DNA from: Candidatus Rokuibacteriota bacterium
Lineage (GTDB): Bacteria; Methylomirabilota; Methylomirabilia; Rokubacteriales; CSP1-6
DNA: 49,975 nucleotides
NCBI GenBank assembly: GCA_016179965.1
Contig: JACPCF010000012.1
Coordinates: forward strand, 1-49,975
Direction of reading: 5' to 3'
Shown here: piece after piece, positions 25,320-32,509 of the stretch
How the letters are laid out: the number at the start of each line of letters is the position of its first letter
Numbering within the stretch: the stretch's first letter is position 1
Notes under the pieces: generated by a model
Told to the model about the DNA's origin: nothing
Seen by the model: only the letters and a program-made list of their open reading frames with translations
Databases searched by the model: none
Program-made: the position numbers and the translations under genes

Positions 25320-26164
25320 TTCGCCGGCTCGCGGTGGTCGGGCTCGGGCTGCTCGGGGGATCGGTCGCCAAGGCGGTGCGTGAACGCGGGCTGGCGCGCG
25401 AGGTCGTGGCCGTGGGTCGTCGGATCGAGTCCCTGACCGCCGCGCTGTCCGACGGCGCCGTCCACCGCATCACCACCGATCTCGCCGACGGGCTCGCCGG
25501 CGCGGATGTCGTGCTCCTCGCCACCCCCGTGGCCACCGCCGAGGGTCTCCTGCCGAAGGTCTGGCAGGCGGCGGCCGACGGGGCGGTGATCACGGACGTC
25601 GGGAGCACCAAGGGGCCGATCGTCCGCTGCGCGGAAGCGCTTCCGACGGAGCGCTCCGTGGCCTTCGTCGGAAGCCATCCGATGGCGGGCTCGGAGCTCT
25701 CCGGCTACGGGGTGTCCCGGGCGGACCTCTTCCCGGGCGCCCTCGTGATCGTGACGCCGACTGAGCGCACTGATCCACTGGCCGTCAAGAGGGTCTCCGA
25801 GTTCTGGGAGGCGCTGGGCTGCCGCGTGAGCGCCATGGACCCGGACGATCACGATCGCGCGGCGGCAGCGGTGAGCCATCTGCCCCACCTCGTGGCCTAC
25901 GCCCTCGTGGAGGCCGTGGCCCGCCTCAACCCCTCCTTCTTCGGCGTGGCCGCCCGCGGCTTCAAGGACACGACGCGGATCGCCGCCAGCGATGCGCGCG
26001 TCTGGCGCGAAATCTTCCTGTCGAACCGCGCTGCCCTCGGGGAAGCGCTGGAGGCCTTCAGAGCCGCGCTGGGAGAGCTGGACAGGCTGGTGGCCGAGGA
26101 AGACGGAGAGGGCCTGGAGCTGAGGCTCGACGAGATCCGCCGCCGGCGGAGTCGCCTGGAATGA
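25316..26164 (+). CDS. tyrA: prephenate dehydrogenase
   Basis: 282 residues. GTG start at 25316 in a GTGA overlap with hisC. N-terminal Rossmann motif VVGLGLLGGSVAKAV, then DVGSTKGPIV, GSHPMAGSELSGY with the catalytic-His region, and HDRAAAAVSHLPHLVAYAL. It forms 4-hydroxyphenylpyruvate for tyrosine. There is no ACT domain, so tyrosine feedback through that domain is not expected. It could also accept arogenate. It overlaps aroA by 4 bp. Confidence 0.95.
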   Translation: MIRRLAVVGLGLLGGSVAKAVRERGLAREVVAVGRRIESLTAALSDGAVHRITTDLADGLAGADVVLLATPVATAEGLLPKVWQAAADGAVITDVGSTKGPIVRCAEALPTERSVAFVGSHPMAGSELSGYGVSRADLFPGALVIVTPTERTDPLAVKRVSEFWEALGCRVSAMDPDDHDRAAAAVSHLPHLVAYALVEAVARLNPSFFGVAARGFKDTTRIAASDARVWREIFLSNRAALGEALEAFRAALGELDRLVAEEDGEGLELRLDEIRRRRSRLE

Positions 26165-27480
26165 GGGTGATTGTCACGCCGCCCCGACGGCTCGCGGGGA
26201 CGGTCCAGGTCCCGGGAGACAAGTCCGTCTCGCACCGGGCAGGTCTCCTCGGGGCGCTGGCCACAGGCCCGACGGAGATCACGGGCTTCCTGGAGAGCCT
26301 AGATTGCCTCAACACGCTTCGCGCGCTCCAGGCGCTGGGTGTGGAGGTGACGCGCAAGGGCCCCGGGGAATACCGGATCGGCGGCGCGGGGCCGGGGGGG
26401 CTCCAGGAGCCAGACAACGTCCTCGACTGCGGCAATTCGGGCACGAGCGCGCGCCTCCTCCTGGGCGTCCTCGCGGGGCAGCCGTTCTGGAGCGTGCTGA
26501 CCGGCGACGACTCGCTGCGGCGCCGTCCCATGGGGCGGGTGGCGGAGCCTCTCAGGCAGATGGGCGCGAGCGTCGTCGGCAGGGGAGAGGGGAGCCGCCT
26601 GCCGCTCGCCATTCGAGGCGCTCGGCCGTTGAAGGGGCTTCGCTACCGCTCCCCGGTGCCCTCGGCTCAGGTGAAATCCGCCATCCTCCTCGCGGGTCTC
26701 TTCGCCGACGGAGAGGTGAGCGTGGAGGAGCCGGCGCCGTCGCGGGACCACACCGAGCGGATGCTCCGGGGGTTCGGCTGCCGCGTTCGGGTGGATGGGC
26801 GAAGCGTCACGGTCACGCCGGGCGGGGATCTCCGAGGCCACTCGATCCGGGTCCCCGGCGACATCTCCTCGGCGGCGTTCTTCCTGGTCGCCGGCGCGAT
26901 CGTCCCGGGAAGCGCCGTGACCGTTTCCGGCGTGGGAGTGAACCCGACCCGCACGGGCCTGCTGGACGTGCTGGGGGAAATGGGCGCCGAACTCGGGATC
27001 TCCGATCGGCAGGGGGACGACGAGCCGGGAGCGACGCTGACGGCGAGGGCGAGCCGGCTCCGGGGGGCGCGCCTCGGCGGGGCCCTGATCCCCCGCCTCA
27101 TCGATGAGCTGCCGATCCTGGCGGTGGCTGCCGCCGCGGCCGAGGGAGTCACGGAGGTCTTGGACGCCGCCGAGCTGCGCGTGAAGGAGTCGGACCGGAT
27201 CGCGACCCTGGGCGCCGAGCTGACGAAGCTGGGGGCGCGCGTCGAGGAGCGGGCGGACGGCTTTCGGATCCGGGGTGGGGCTCCTCTGCGTGGGGCGGTG
27301 GTCCGGAGCTGGGGGGACCACCGGATCGCCATGGCGCTGATCGTCGCGGGGCTCGTGGCCGAAGGGCAGACGGTGGTGGAGGATACGCAGTGCATCGCCA
27401 CCTCCTACCCGGAGTTCCTGACGACGCTGAACGCGCTGACCTCCGAACCCTGCGCTTACCCGGAGGGGGCACCCGCGTGA
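26161..27480 (+). CDS. aroA: 3-phosphoshikimate 1-carboxyvinyltransferase (EPSP synthase)
   Basis: 439 residues. GDKSVSHRAGLLGALA (about 20-35), GNSGTSARLLLGVL, RRRPMGRVAEPLRQMGA, LPVPSAQ-type SPVPSAQVKSAILLAGL, and the late blocks ELRVKESDRIA and WGDHRIAMAL are all canonical. It joins shikimate 3-phosphate and PEP. Normal sequence ends near YPEFLTTLNAL; the last residues run into repeat copy C, whose inner palindrome supplies the TGA stop at 27478-27480. ATG at 26161 overlaps tyrA. Confidence 0.97.
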   Translation: MRVIVTPPRRLAGTVQVPGDKSVSHRAGLLGALATGPTEITGFLESLDCLNTLRALQALGVEVTRKGPGEYRIGGAGPGGLQEPDNVLDCGNSGTSARLLLGVLAGQPFWSVLTGDDSLRRRPMGRVAEPLRQMGASVVGRGEGSRLPLAIRGARPLKGLRYRSPVPSAQVKSAILLAGLFADGEVSVEEPAPSRDHTERMLRGFGCRVRVDGRSVTVTPGGDLRGHSIRVPGDISSAAFFLVAGAIVPGSAVTVSGVGVNPTRTGLLDVLGEMGAELGISDRQGDDEPGATLTARASRLRGARLGGALIPRLIDELPILAVAAAAAEGVTEVLDAAELRVKESDRIATLGAELTKLGARVEERADGFRIRGGAPLRGAVVRSWGDHRIAMALIVAGLVAEGQTVVEDTQCIATSYPEFLTTLNALTSEPCAYPEGAPA

Positions 27481-27570
27481 ACGCGGGTACCCGGCCCCCA
27501 CCCAGGCCTTCGGCCCGGGTACCCGGGACCTCCCCCCGGAGGGTTGCGCGGGCCAAGCCCGCGCTCGAAC
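27461..27570 (+). repeat. mosaic palindromic repeat, copy C
   Basis: Starts CGGAGGGGGC, then the palindrome ACCCGCGT-GA-ACGCGGGT (27471-27488) containing the aroA stop. A long block nearly identical to copy D follows (about 27499-27570 versus 40520-40593), with the terminal hairpin GCGCGGGC-CAA-GCCCGCGC ending before 27565. It spans the aroA end and the cmk leader. Confidence 0.82.
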
Positions 27571-27596
27571 GGAGGAGACGCCGCGCGAAACCGGAC

Positions 27597-28280
27597 GTGG
27601 TGAAGGAACGCCGCGAAGCGGTGATCACCATCGACGGCCCGGCCGGGGCGGGGAAGAGCACAGCGGCGCGCGAACTGGCGCGGCGCCTCGGCTACCGGCT
27701 GATCGACACCGGCGCGCTCTACCGGGGGCTCGCCTGGCGGGTGCGCGAAGCGAAGGTGGATCCCGGCGATGAGGCGGCGCTCGAGCGCCTCCTGGCCGAG
27801 ATCACGATCGACCTCCAGGACGGCGCCGTGCTCGTCAACGGCCGGGACGTGACGGGGGAGCTCAGGACTCCCGAGATCGGCGAGCTCACCTCCCGGATCT
27901 CGACGCTCGCGGCGGTGAGGGAGAAGGTCACCCCGATCCAGCGGCGACTGGCGGCGACGGGCGGCGCGGTGCTCGAGGGGCGCGACACCGGGAGCGTCGT
28001 CTGCCCGGACGCGGAGGTGAAGTTCTACCTCGATGCGTCGCCCGAGGTCCGGGCGGTCCGCCGTCGGCGGGAGCTGGAGGCGCGGGGCACGCACGTCGAG
28101 GCGGAGGAGGTTCGAGCCGAGATCCGCAGGCGGGACCGGCAGGACATGAAGCGGGGGCTGGCGCCGCTGGTGGTCCCCGAGGGTGCGGTGGTGATCGACT
28201 CGACGGGGCGCTCGGTGGAGCAAATCGTCCAGGTCATGCTCGAGGAGGTGGCGCGGCACGGGTGCTGTACGCGGTCCTGA
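27597..28280 (+). CDS. cmk: cytidylate kinase
   Basis: 227 residues from GTG 27597. ITIDGPAGAGKSTAARELA is the P-loop at about 10-28, then IDTGALYRGLAW and the VLEGRDTGSVVCPDA block of CMP kinases, and RRDRQDMKRGLAPL. The frame stays open to about 27390 through repeat copy C, but the family's N-terminus begins here; GTG 27600 or 27621 are alternatives. A GGAGGAG run lies at 27571-27577. It phosphorylates CMP and dCMP. It lies upstream of plsC and rpsA, a common cmk-rpsA arrangement. It overlaps plsC by 19 bp. Confidence 0.95.
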   Translation: MVKERREAVITIDGPAGAGKSTAARELARRLGYRLIDTGALYRGLAWRVREAKVDPGDEAALERLLAEITIDLQDGAVLVNGRDVTGELRTPEIGELTSRISTLAAVREKVTPIQRRLAATGGAVLEGRDTGSVVCPDAEVKFYLDASPEVRAVRRRRELEARGTHVEAEEVRAEIRRRDRQDMKRGLAPLVVPEGAVVIDSTGRSVEQIVQVMLEEVARHGCCTRS

Positions 28281-28897
28281 GACTGCTCGCGATGCTGCTG
28301 GCCCGCCTCCTGTTCCGGCTGGAGGTGCGGGGGACCGAGCACGTCCCTCGGACCGGCCCGGCGATGATCGTCGCGAACCACTCGAGCGTGCTCGATCCGC
28401 CGATCGTCGCGGTAGGGGCGCCGCGGCGGCTCCATTTTCTGGCGAAGGCCGAGTTGTTCTCGGTCCCGCTGTTCGGGCGGCTGATCCGCGCCGTCAACGC
28501 CCGGCCCGTCCGCCGGGAGGCCGGGGACGCCCGGGCGCTCCGCGAGGCGCTCAGGATCCTCGAGGGCGGGCACGCGTTGCTGGTCTTTCCGGAGGGGACC
28601 CGGGGGCCCGAGGGGGTGCTGAGGGAGGGCAAGGCCGGGGCGGGTATGCTCGCGCTCCTCAGCGGCGCGACGGTCATCCCGGGGTATGTCGAGGGGACGG
28701 GGCGGGCGCTTCCCCGCGGCCGGGCGCTCCCGCGGCCGGCGAAGGTGCGGGTGAGCTTCGGCCCACCGTTCGCCTTCCCGAAGCTCGAGGGCCCGCACCG
28801 GAAGGAGCGCTACCTCGAGGCGAGCCGGGAGATGATGGCCGCCATCGGGCGGCTGAAGGAAACGGCGGCTGAAGGGGTCGCCAGGGCTCATCAATAG
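28262..28897 (+). CDS. plsC: 1-acyl-sn-glycerol-3-phosphate acyltransferase (PlsC family)
   Basis: 211 residues. The hydrophobic N-terminus (LYAVLRLLAMLLARLLFRL) anchors the protein at the inner membrane. The acyltransferase HX4D motif is NHSSVLDPP, the substrate-binding block is FPEGTRGPEG, and VIPGYVEGT follows. It acylates lysophosphatidic acid. GTG start at 28262 inside the cmk end. This cmk-plsC-rpsA order is known from several phyla. Exact acceptor specificity is not provable from sequence. Confidence 0.92.
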   Translation: MLYAVLRLLAMLLARLLFRLEVRGTEHVPRTGPAMIVANHSSVLDPPIVAVGAPRRLHFLAKAELFSVPLFGRLIRAVNARPVRREAGDARALREALRILEGGHALLVFPEGTRGPEGVLREGKAGAGMLALLSGATVIPGYVEGTGRALPRGRALPRPAKVRVSFGPPFAFPKLEGPHRKERYLEASREMMAAIGRLKETAAEGVARAHQ

Positions 28898-28944
28898 AAG
28901 ACGGACCGATCCAAGATCAACGAGGAAAAGGGGGAACCGTTCGA

Positions 28945-30657
28945 ATGGAACAGGAAGAGAAGAAGGCCGGCGAGGACGCGGGGACTCGAAAGGAGGGGAT
29001 AGCCGAGCCCGTCGAGGAGCGGATGGAGGACTGGTTCAGCCAGGAGTTCTCGGATTTCGAGGAAGGCGAGGTGGTCCAGGGGCGGGTCGTCCAGGTGCGT
29101 GGCGGCGAAGTGCTCGTGGACGTCGGCTACAAGAGCGAGGGCACCATTCCGCTCGAGGAGTTCACCCGCTCGGGCACCGTCCCCAAGGTCGGCGATGAGA
29201 TCGAGGTCTACCTGGAGGCGAAGGAGGACAACGAGGGCCTCATCGTCCTCTCGAAGGACCGGGCGGACAAGATCAAGGTCTGGGACACCGTTTCCCGGGC
29301 CTACGAGAAGGGGATGCCCGTGGAAGGCCGCGTGGTGGAGGTCGTCAAGGGCGGCCTCGCCGTGGACGTGGGGGTGCGGGCGTTCCTGCCCGGCTCGCAG
29401 GTGGACCTCCGGCCGGTCAAGAACTTGGCCTCGCTGGTGGGGCAGATCATCCGGGCGAAGGTCATCAAGCTCAACCGGCGCCGCGGCAACGTGGTCCTCT
29501 CGCGCCGCGCCATGCTGGAGGAGGAGCGGGAAGAGCGCCGGCGGCACACGCTCTCGGTCCTGCAGGAGGGCATGGCCCTCACGGGGACGGTCAAGAACAT
29601 CACCGACTACGGCGCGTTCATTGACCTCGGCGGGATCGACGGGCTCCTGCACGTCACCGACATGTCCTGGGGGCGCATCGGCCACCCGTCGGAGATCTTC
29701 CAGGTGGGCGACCAGATCGAGGTGGTGGTGCTGCACTTCGACAAGGAGACGAGCCGCGTGTCGCTGGGGTACAAGCAGCGGAGCTCGGATCCGTGGGAGG
29801 CCGTCGAGGCCAAGTACCCGGTGGAGGCGAAGGTGACCGGCCGCGTGGTGAGCCTCACGAACTACGGGGCCTTCGTGGAGCTGGAGCCTGGCATCGAAGG
29901 GCTGGTTCACGTCTCCGAGATGTCCTGGACGCGGCGGGTGCGACACCCCTCCAAGCTGGTCAACGTCGGAGATCCGGTCGAGGTCATGGTCCTCGACGTC
30001 AACAAGGCCACCAAGCGGATCTCGCTGGGGATGAAGCAGGTGGAGCCGGACCCCTGGAGCACCATCGAGGAGCGCTACAAGCCTGGCATGCGCGTGCAGG
30101 GGAAGGTCAGGAACCTCACCGACTTCGGGGCCTTCGTGGAGCTGGAGCCGGGGGTAGACGGCCTCCTGCACATCTCGGACATGTCCTGGACCCGCAACCT
30201 CGGCCACCCCTCCGACCTGCTGAAAAAGGGGCAGCCCATCGAGACGCTGATCCTCAACGTGGATCGCGAGGCCAAGCGCATCTCGCTCGGGGTGAAGCAG
30301 ATCCAGCCCGATCCCTGGGAGGTCGTGGCCGAACGCTACCCGGCGGGCTCGCGCGTCACGGGGAAGATCGTTCGCCTCACCGACTTCGGGGCCTTCGTGG
30401 AGCTGGAGCCGGGGGTGGACGGCCTCCTGCACATCTCGCAGATGTCCGAACGGCCGGTCGGCCGCCCCGAGGACGTTGTCAACGTGGGCGATGAGCTGAC
30501 GCTCGTGGTCATCCGGGTGGATCCGGCGGAGCGGCGCATCGGCTTGAGCCTCAAGGAGCTCGCCGCGGCGGTCGAGGGCGAGGAGGTCAAGGAGTACCGT
30601 GGTCGCCAGAAAAAGCGCTTCCGGGGCGGCGAGGACGACGAGGAAGAGGAGGAGTAA
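28945..30657 (+). CDS. rpsA: 30S ribosomal protein S1
   Basis: 570 residues with six S1 RNA-binding repeats, about every 85 residues from residue 35: GEVVQGRVVQV, GMPVEGRVVEV, GMALTGTVKNI, EAKVTGRVVSL, GMRVQGKVRNL and SRVTGKIVRL, each followed by a GAFVEL- or VDVG-type core. The N-terminus is acidic; the C-terminus ends in an RKK-basic and then Glu/Asp-rich tail. S1 helps mRNA bind the ribosome. Repeats five and six are nearly identical at DNA level. The ATG has a gaggaaaaggggg site upstream. Confidence 0.97.
   Translation: MEQEEKKAGEDAGTRKEGIAEPVEERMEDWFSQEFSDFEEGEVVQGRVVQVRGGEVLVDVGYKSEGTIPLEEFTRSGTVPKVGDEIEVYLEAKEDNEGLIVLSKDRADKIKVWDTVSRAYEKGMPVEGRVVEVVKGGLAVDVGVRAFLPGSQVDLRPVKNLASLVGQIIRAKVIKLNRRRGNVVLSRRAMLEEEREERRRHTLSVLQEGMALTGTVKNITDYGAFIDLGGIDGLLHVTDMSWGRIGHPSEIFQVGDQIEVVVLHFDKETSRVSLGYKQRSSDPWEAVEAKYPVEAKVTGRVVSLTNYGAFVELEPGIEGLVHVSEMSWTRRVRHPSKLVNVGDPVEVMVLDVNKATKRISLGMKQVEPDPWSTIEERYKPGMRVQGKVRNLTDFGAFVELEPGVDGLLHISDMSWTRNLGHPSDLLKKGQPIETLILNVDREAKRISLGVKQIQPDPWEVVAERYPAGSRVTGKIVRLTDFGAFVELEPGVDGLLHISQMSERPVGRPEDVVNVGDELTLVVIRVDPAERRIGLSLKELAAAVEGEEVKEYRGRQKKRFRGGEDDEEEEE
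30114..30177 (+). repeat. intragenic repeat in rpsA, unit 1
   Basis: 64-bp stretch in the fifth S1 domain, matching 30375-30438 with one mismatch (gta/gtg), encoding LTDFGAFVELEPGVDGLLHI in both. Confidence 0.85.
30375..30438 (+). repeat. intragenic repeat in rpsA, unit 2
   Basis: Partner of 30114-30177 in the sixth S1 domain. The near-identity, including third codon positions, points to recent duplication or gene conversion. Confidence 0.85.
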
Positions 30658-30662
30658 GACCC

Positions 30663-31559
30663 ATGGGCTCACGGCGCCGAACCGTTTTCGTCGCGCTCGG
30701 GGTGACCGCCGGAGTGATCGGCCTCTTTTTCCTCACCGTGTGGGTGCTCATGTCGGTGCTGGAAGGCGGCGGGTTCCCGGTCGGCCAGAAGGTGGCGGTC
30801 GTGGAGCTGGAGGGGATCATCATCCAGTCCGAGCCCATCGTGCGCGAGCTGAACGAGCACCGGGAGAACCCATCGGTCCGCGCGGTGGTGGTCCGCGTGA
30901 ACAGCCCCGGCGGGGTCGTCGCCCCGACCCAGGAGATCTATTCGGCGATCCAGCGCGTCAGGAAGAGCGGCAAGCCCGTGGTGGCCTCGCTCGGCTCGGT
31001 GGCGGCCTCGGGCGGGTACTACGTGGCGACGGCGGCGGACCGGATCTACGCCAGCCCCGGCACCCTGACCGGATCCATCGGGGTCATCATGCAGATGGCC
31101 AACGTGGAGGGGCTCCTGAAGAAGGTCGGCGTGGACTTGGTCGTGGTGAAAGCCGGGCAGTACAAGGACATCGGCAACTTCGCCCGGGCGATGACCCCCG
31201 AGGAGCGCCGGATCCTTCAGTCCCTGCTGGACGACGTCTATAACCAGTTCGTGGACGCCGTCGCGCGGGGACGGAAGCTGGACAGGGCGACGGTCGAGGC
31301 GTTCGCCGACGGCCGAATCGTGTCGGGGAAGCAGGCGCAGCAGCTCAAGATGATCGACGCGCTGGGCGGGCTCGACGAGGCCATCGAGGACGCGGCGAGG
31401 CTGGCGGGGCTCCCGCCCAAGCCCCGGCTCATCCTCCCCCGCAAGCGGTTCTCGCTCTCCGATCTCCTCAAGGACCAGCTGGGGCTTCCGCTGCCGGGGG
31501 CCAGCCAGCTGCTGCCCGGGTTCCCCGCCTTCAAGACCCCCCTTTACCTAATGGACTAG
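30663..31559 (+). CDS. sppA: signal peptide peptidase SppA, short form
   Basis: 298 residues. The N-terminal membrane anchor (LGVTAGVIGLFFLTVWVLM) is followed by a ClpP/crotonase-like serine protease domain: VVVRVNSPGGVVAPTQEI, the catalytic Ser in LGSVAASGGYYVA, and TGSIGVIMQ with the KKVGVDLVVVKAGQYKD region providing the general-base Lys area. It digests cleaved signal peptides in the inner membrane. This is the single-domain form (about 300 residues) rather than the fused E. coli 67K form. It starts 5 bp after rpsA. Confidence 0.94.
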   Translation: MGSRRRTVFVALGVTAGVIGLFFLTVWVLMSVLEGGGFPVGQKVAVVELEGIIIQSEPIVRELNEHRENPSVRAVVVRVNSPGGVVAPTQEIYSAIQRVRKSGKPVVASLGSVAASGGYYVATAADRIYASPGTLTGSIGVIMQMANVEGLLKKVGVDLVVVKAGQYKDIGNFARAMTPEERRILQSLLDDVYNQFVDAVARGRKLDRATVEAFADGRIVSGKQAQQLKMIDALGGLDEAIEDAARLAGLPPKPRLILPRKRFSLSDLLKDQLGLPLPGASQLLPGFPAFKTPLYLMD

Positions 31560-31626
31560 GGCCCGTCAACGCAAGCGCGAGCGAAGGCGAGCCACCTTTA
31601 CGGGCCCCCGCCCCTTGCGGGCGGGG
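31559..31626. terminator. double hairpin between convergent sppA and the minus-strand gene
   Basis: GGGCCCGT (31559-31566) pairs with ACGGGCCC (31600-31607) across a 33-nt loop, or CCCCGCCC (31606-31613) pairs with GGGCGGGG (31619-31626) across a 5-nt loop; the two overlap and would compete. It lies exactly where transcription from both directions meets. No T-run, so Rho-independent action is uncertain. Confidence 0.5.
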
Positions 31627-31888
31627 AGTGGCGGCGGCGGAGCTCCCGGTGGATCCGGAGGTCCGCCAGCCGCATCACGAAGGCGACCGCTCCCGCGGCC
31701 AGCGCGAGGGCCAGAAGGGCGCCCACGGTGATCCTGTCGGCGAGGGTGGTCACCCCCTGGGTTCCCAGGTAGGTGCTGATGATGGCCGCGAGGAACATCA
31801 CGGCCAGCATACCTCCGCGGACGAGCCAGCGTTCCACTAGGAGCCCCTCCAGCGCCTCGTCGTCCTTGTCCAGCCAGTCGTCCTTCAT
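31598..31888 (-). CDS. small two-helix membrane protein, unknown function
   Basis: 96 residues, the only minus-strand gene I accept. The start is ATG at 31886-31888 (MKDDWLDKDDEALEGLLVERW) with a GGGGGAA site just upstream on that strand. The frame is open far upstream, but only as antisense to cstA. Two hydrophobic segments (about 28-45, GGMLAVMFLAAIISTYLG, and 53-71, ITVGALLALALAAGAVAFV) are separated by a short polar turn, then a basic tail (RIHRELRRR). The last residues (SPPARGGGP) are encoded by the shared terminator hairpin. It is divergent from the selenoprotein gene. No family recognised. Confidence 0.65.
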   Translation of the reverse strand: MKDDWLDKDDEALEGLLVERWLVRGGMLAVMFLAAIISTYLGTQGVTTLADRITVGALLALALAAGAVAFVMRLADLRIHRELRRRHSPPARGGGP

Positions 31889-31939
31889 TGATTCCCCCGG
31901 AGCGGGCCGCCGGGCCTGGGAGGACCGACCCGTAAAGAG

Positions 31940-31969
31940 TTGTTGCACTGACGGTTCAGAGGGTATAGG
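31940..31969 (+). promoter_or_regulatory. candidate promoter of the selenoprotein gene
   Basis: TTGTTG (31940-31945), an 18-bp spacer and TATAGG (31964-31969); TTGCAC at 31943 with a 15-bp spacer is an alternative -35. It lies in the 117-bp divergent gap, about 36 bp upstream of the ATG at 32006. Confidence 0.4.
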
Positions 31970-32005
31970 ATGCCGCTCGGCCGAGTCAATCAGGGAGGGG
32001 AGGCT

Positions 32006-32407
32006 ATGGCCACTGAACCCCTGGAACGACCGGTGCGTGTCGAGGTCGTGACCTACGTCCCGACCAACTACCAGCACTGAAAGCACTGCGAGGTGACCTG
32101 GCAGTTGGCCGGGGTGGGACGCAAGATACACCGGGAGCAGCTCGACAGCGGGCTCCCGGAGGACCTTGCCGCCGAGTTTCACTCCCTCTCCCAGTGGGCG
32201 TCCGGCCTTCCCGGGCGCTTCGGCTCGCGCGTGACGGTGCGGGTCGTGGACGCCGCCTCCCTCGAGGGGTTCTTCAAGTCCCTTTTCCGCCGCCTCAGCC
32301 GGTACCCGGCGTTCGTGGTCGAGGGTCGCAAGTACGTCGGGAGCGACTTCTCCAGGGTGGATGCTCTGATCTCCGAAAGCCTGGCAACCCGGGCCGCGTT
32401 CCCATGA
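32006..32407 (+). CDS. thioredoxin-like selenoprotein, UxxC motif, TGA at codon 25 read as selenocysteine
   Basis: 133 residues when TGA 32078-32080 is read as Sec. The ATG at 32006 follows GGGAGGGGAGG. The frame reads VEVVTYVPTNYQH-Sec-KHCEVTWQL: a beta strand, then a U-K-H-C redox motif in the position of a thioredoxin CxxC, then a helix. Near the C-terminus RRLSRYPAFVVEGRKYVG has the Pro-before-strand pattern of the thioredoxin fold. Coding character continues unchanged across the TGA: no frameshift, and the residues on both sides make one domain. A SECIS-like hairpin sits 17 nt downstream. A conventional caller would see only a fragment from GTG 32093. Its redox partner is unknown; the transporter and ATPase genes follow. 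Confidence 0.85.
32097..32113 (+). promoter_or_regulatory. bacterial SECIS-like hairpin for UGA decoding
   Basis: CCTGGC (32097-32102) pairs with GCCGGG (32108-32113; one G-U) around loop AGTTG. The loop G at 32104 is 24 nt after the TGA and is the second loop base, as expected for bacterial SECIS elements (a G early in a small apical loop, about 16-37 nt from UGA). Confidence 0.65.
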
Positions 32408-32509
32408 GGCCCACGCGCCATCTTGACACACCGGGAAAGGGGGGAGAGCGTTCAATCGAGTGGATAGGGTGCTGAAAGCTCGCCACACGCGGAACAAGGA
32501 GGAGGCAGA

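Noticed and set aside
28891-30672. Long minus-strand open frame antisense to rpsA
   Set aside because: Mirror of the repetitive, GC-rich rpsA; no known domain or ribosome site.
32081-32106. Alternative hairpin CTGC-GAGGTGACCTG-GCAG as the SECIS element
   Set aside because: Its apical loop would be only three bases (TGA) and it starts too close to the stop codon; the 32097-32113 stem fits better.
32093-32407. A stand-alone 104-residue protein from GTG 32093
   Set aside because: It lacks the first strand and active site of the fold; it is the downstream part of the selenoprotein and has no convincing ribosome site of its own.
32423-32456. TTGACA at 32423 as the cstA promoter
   Set aside because: A perfect -35, but no acceptable -10 at 16-18 bp.
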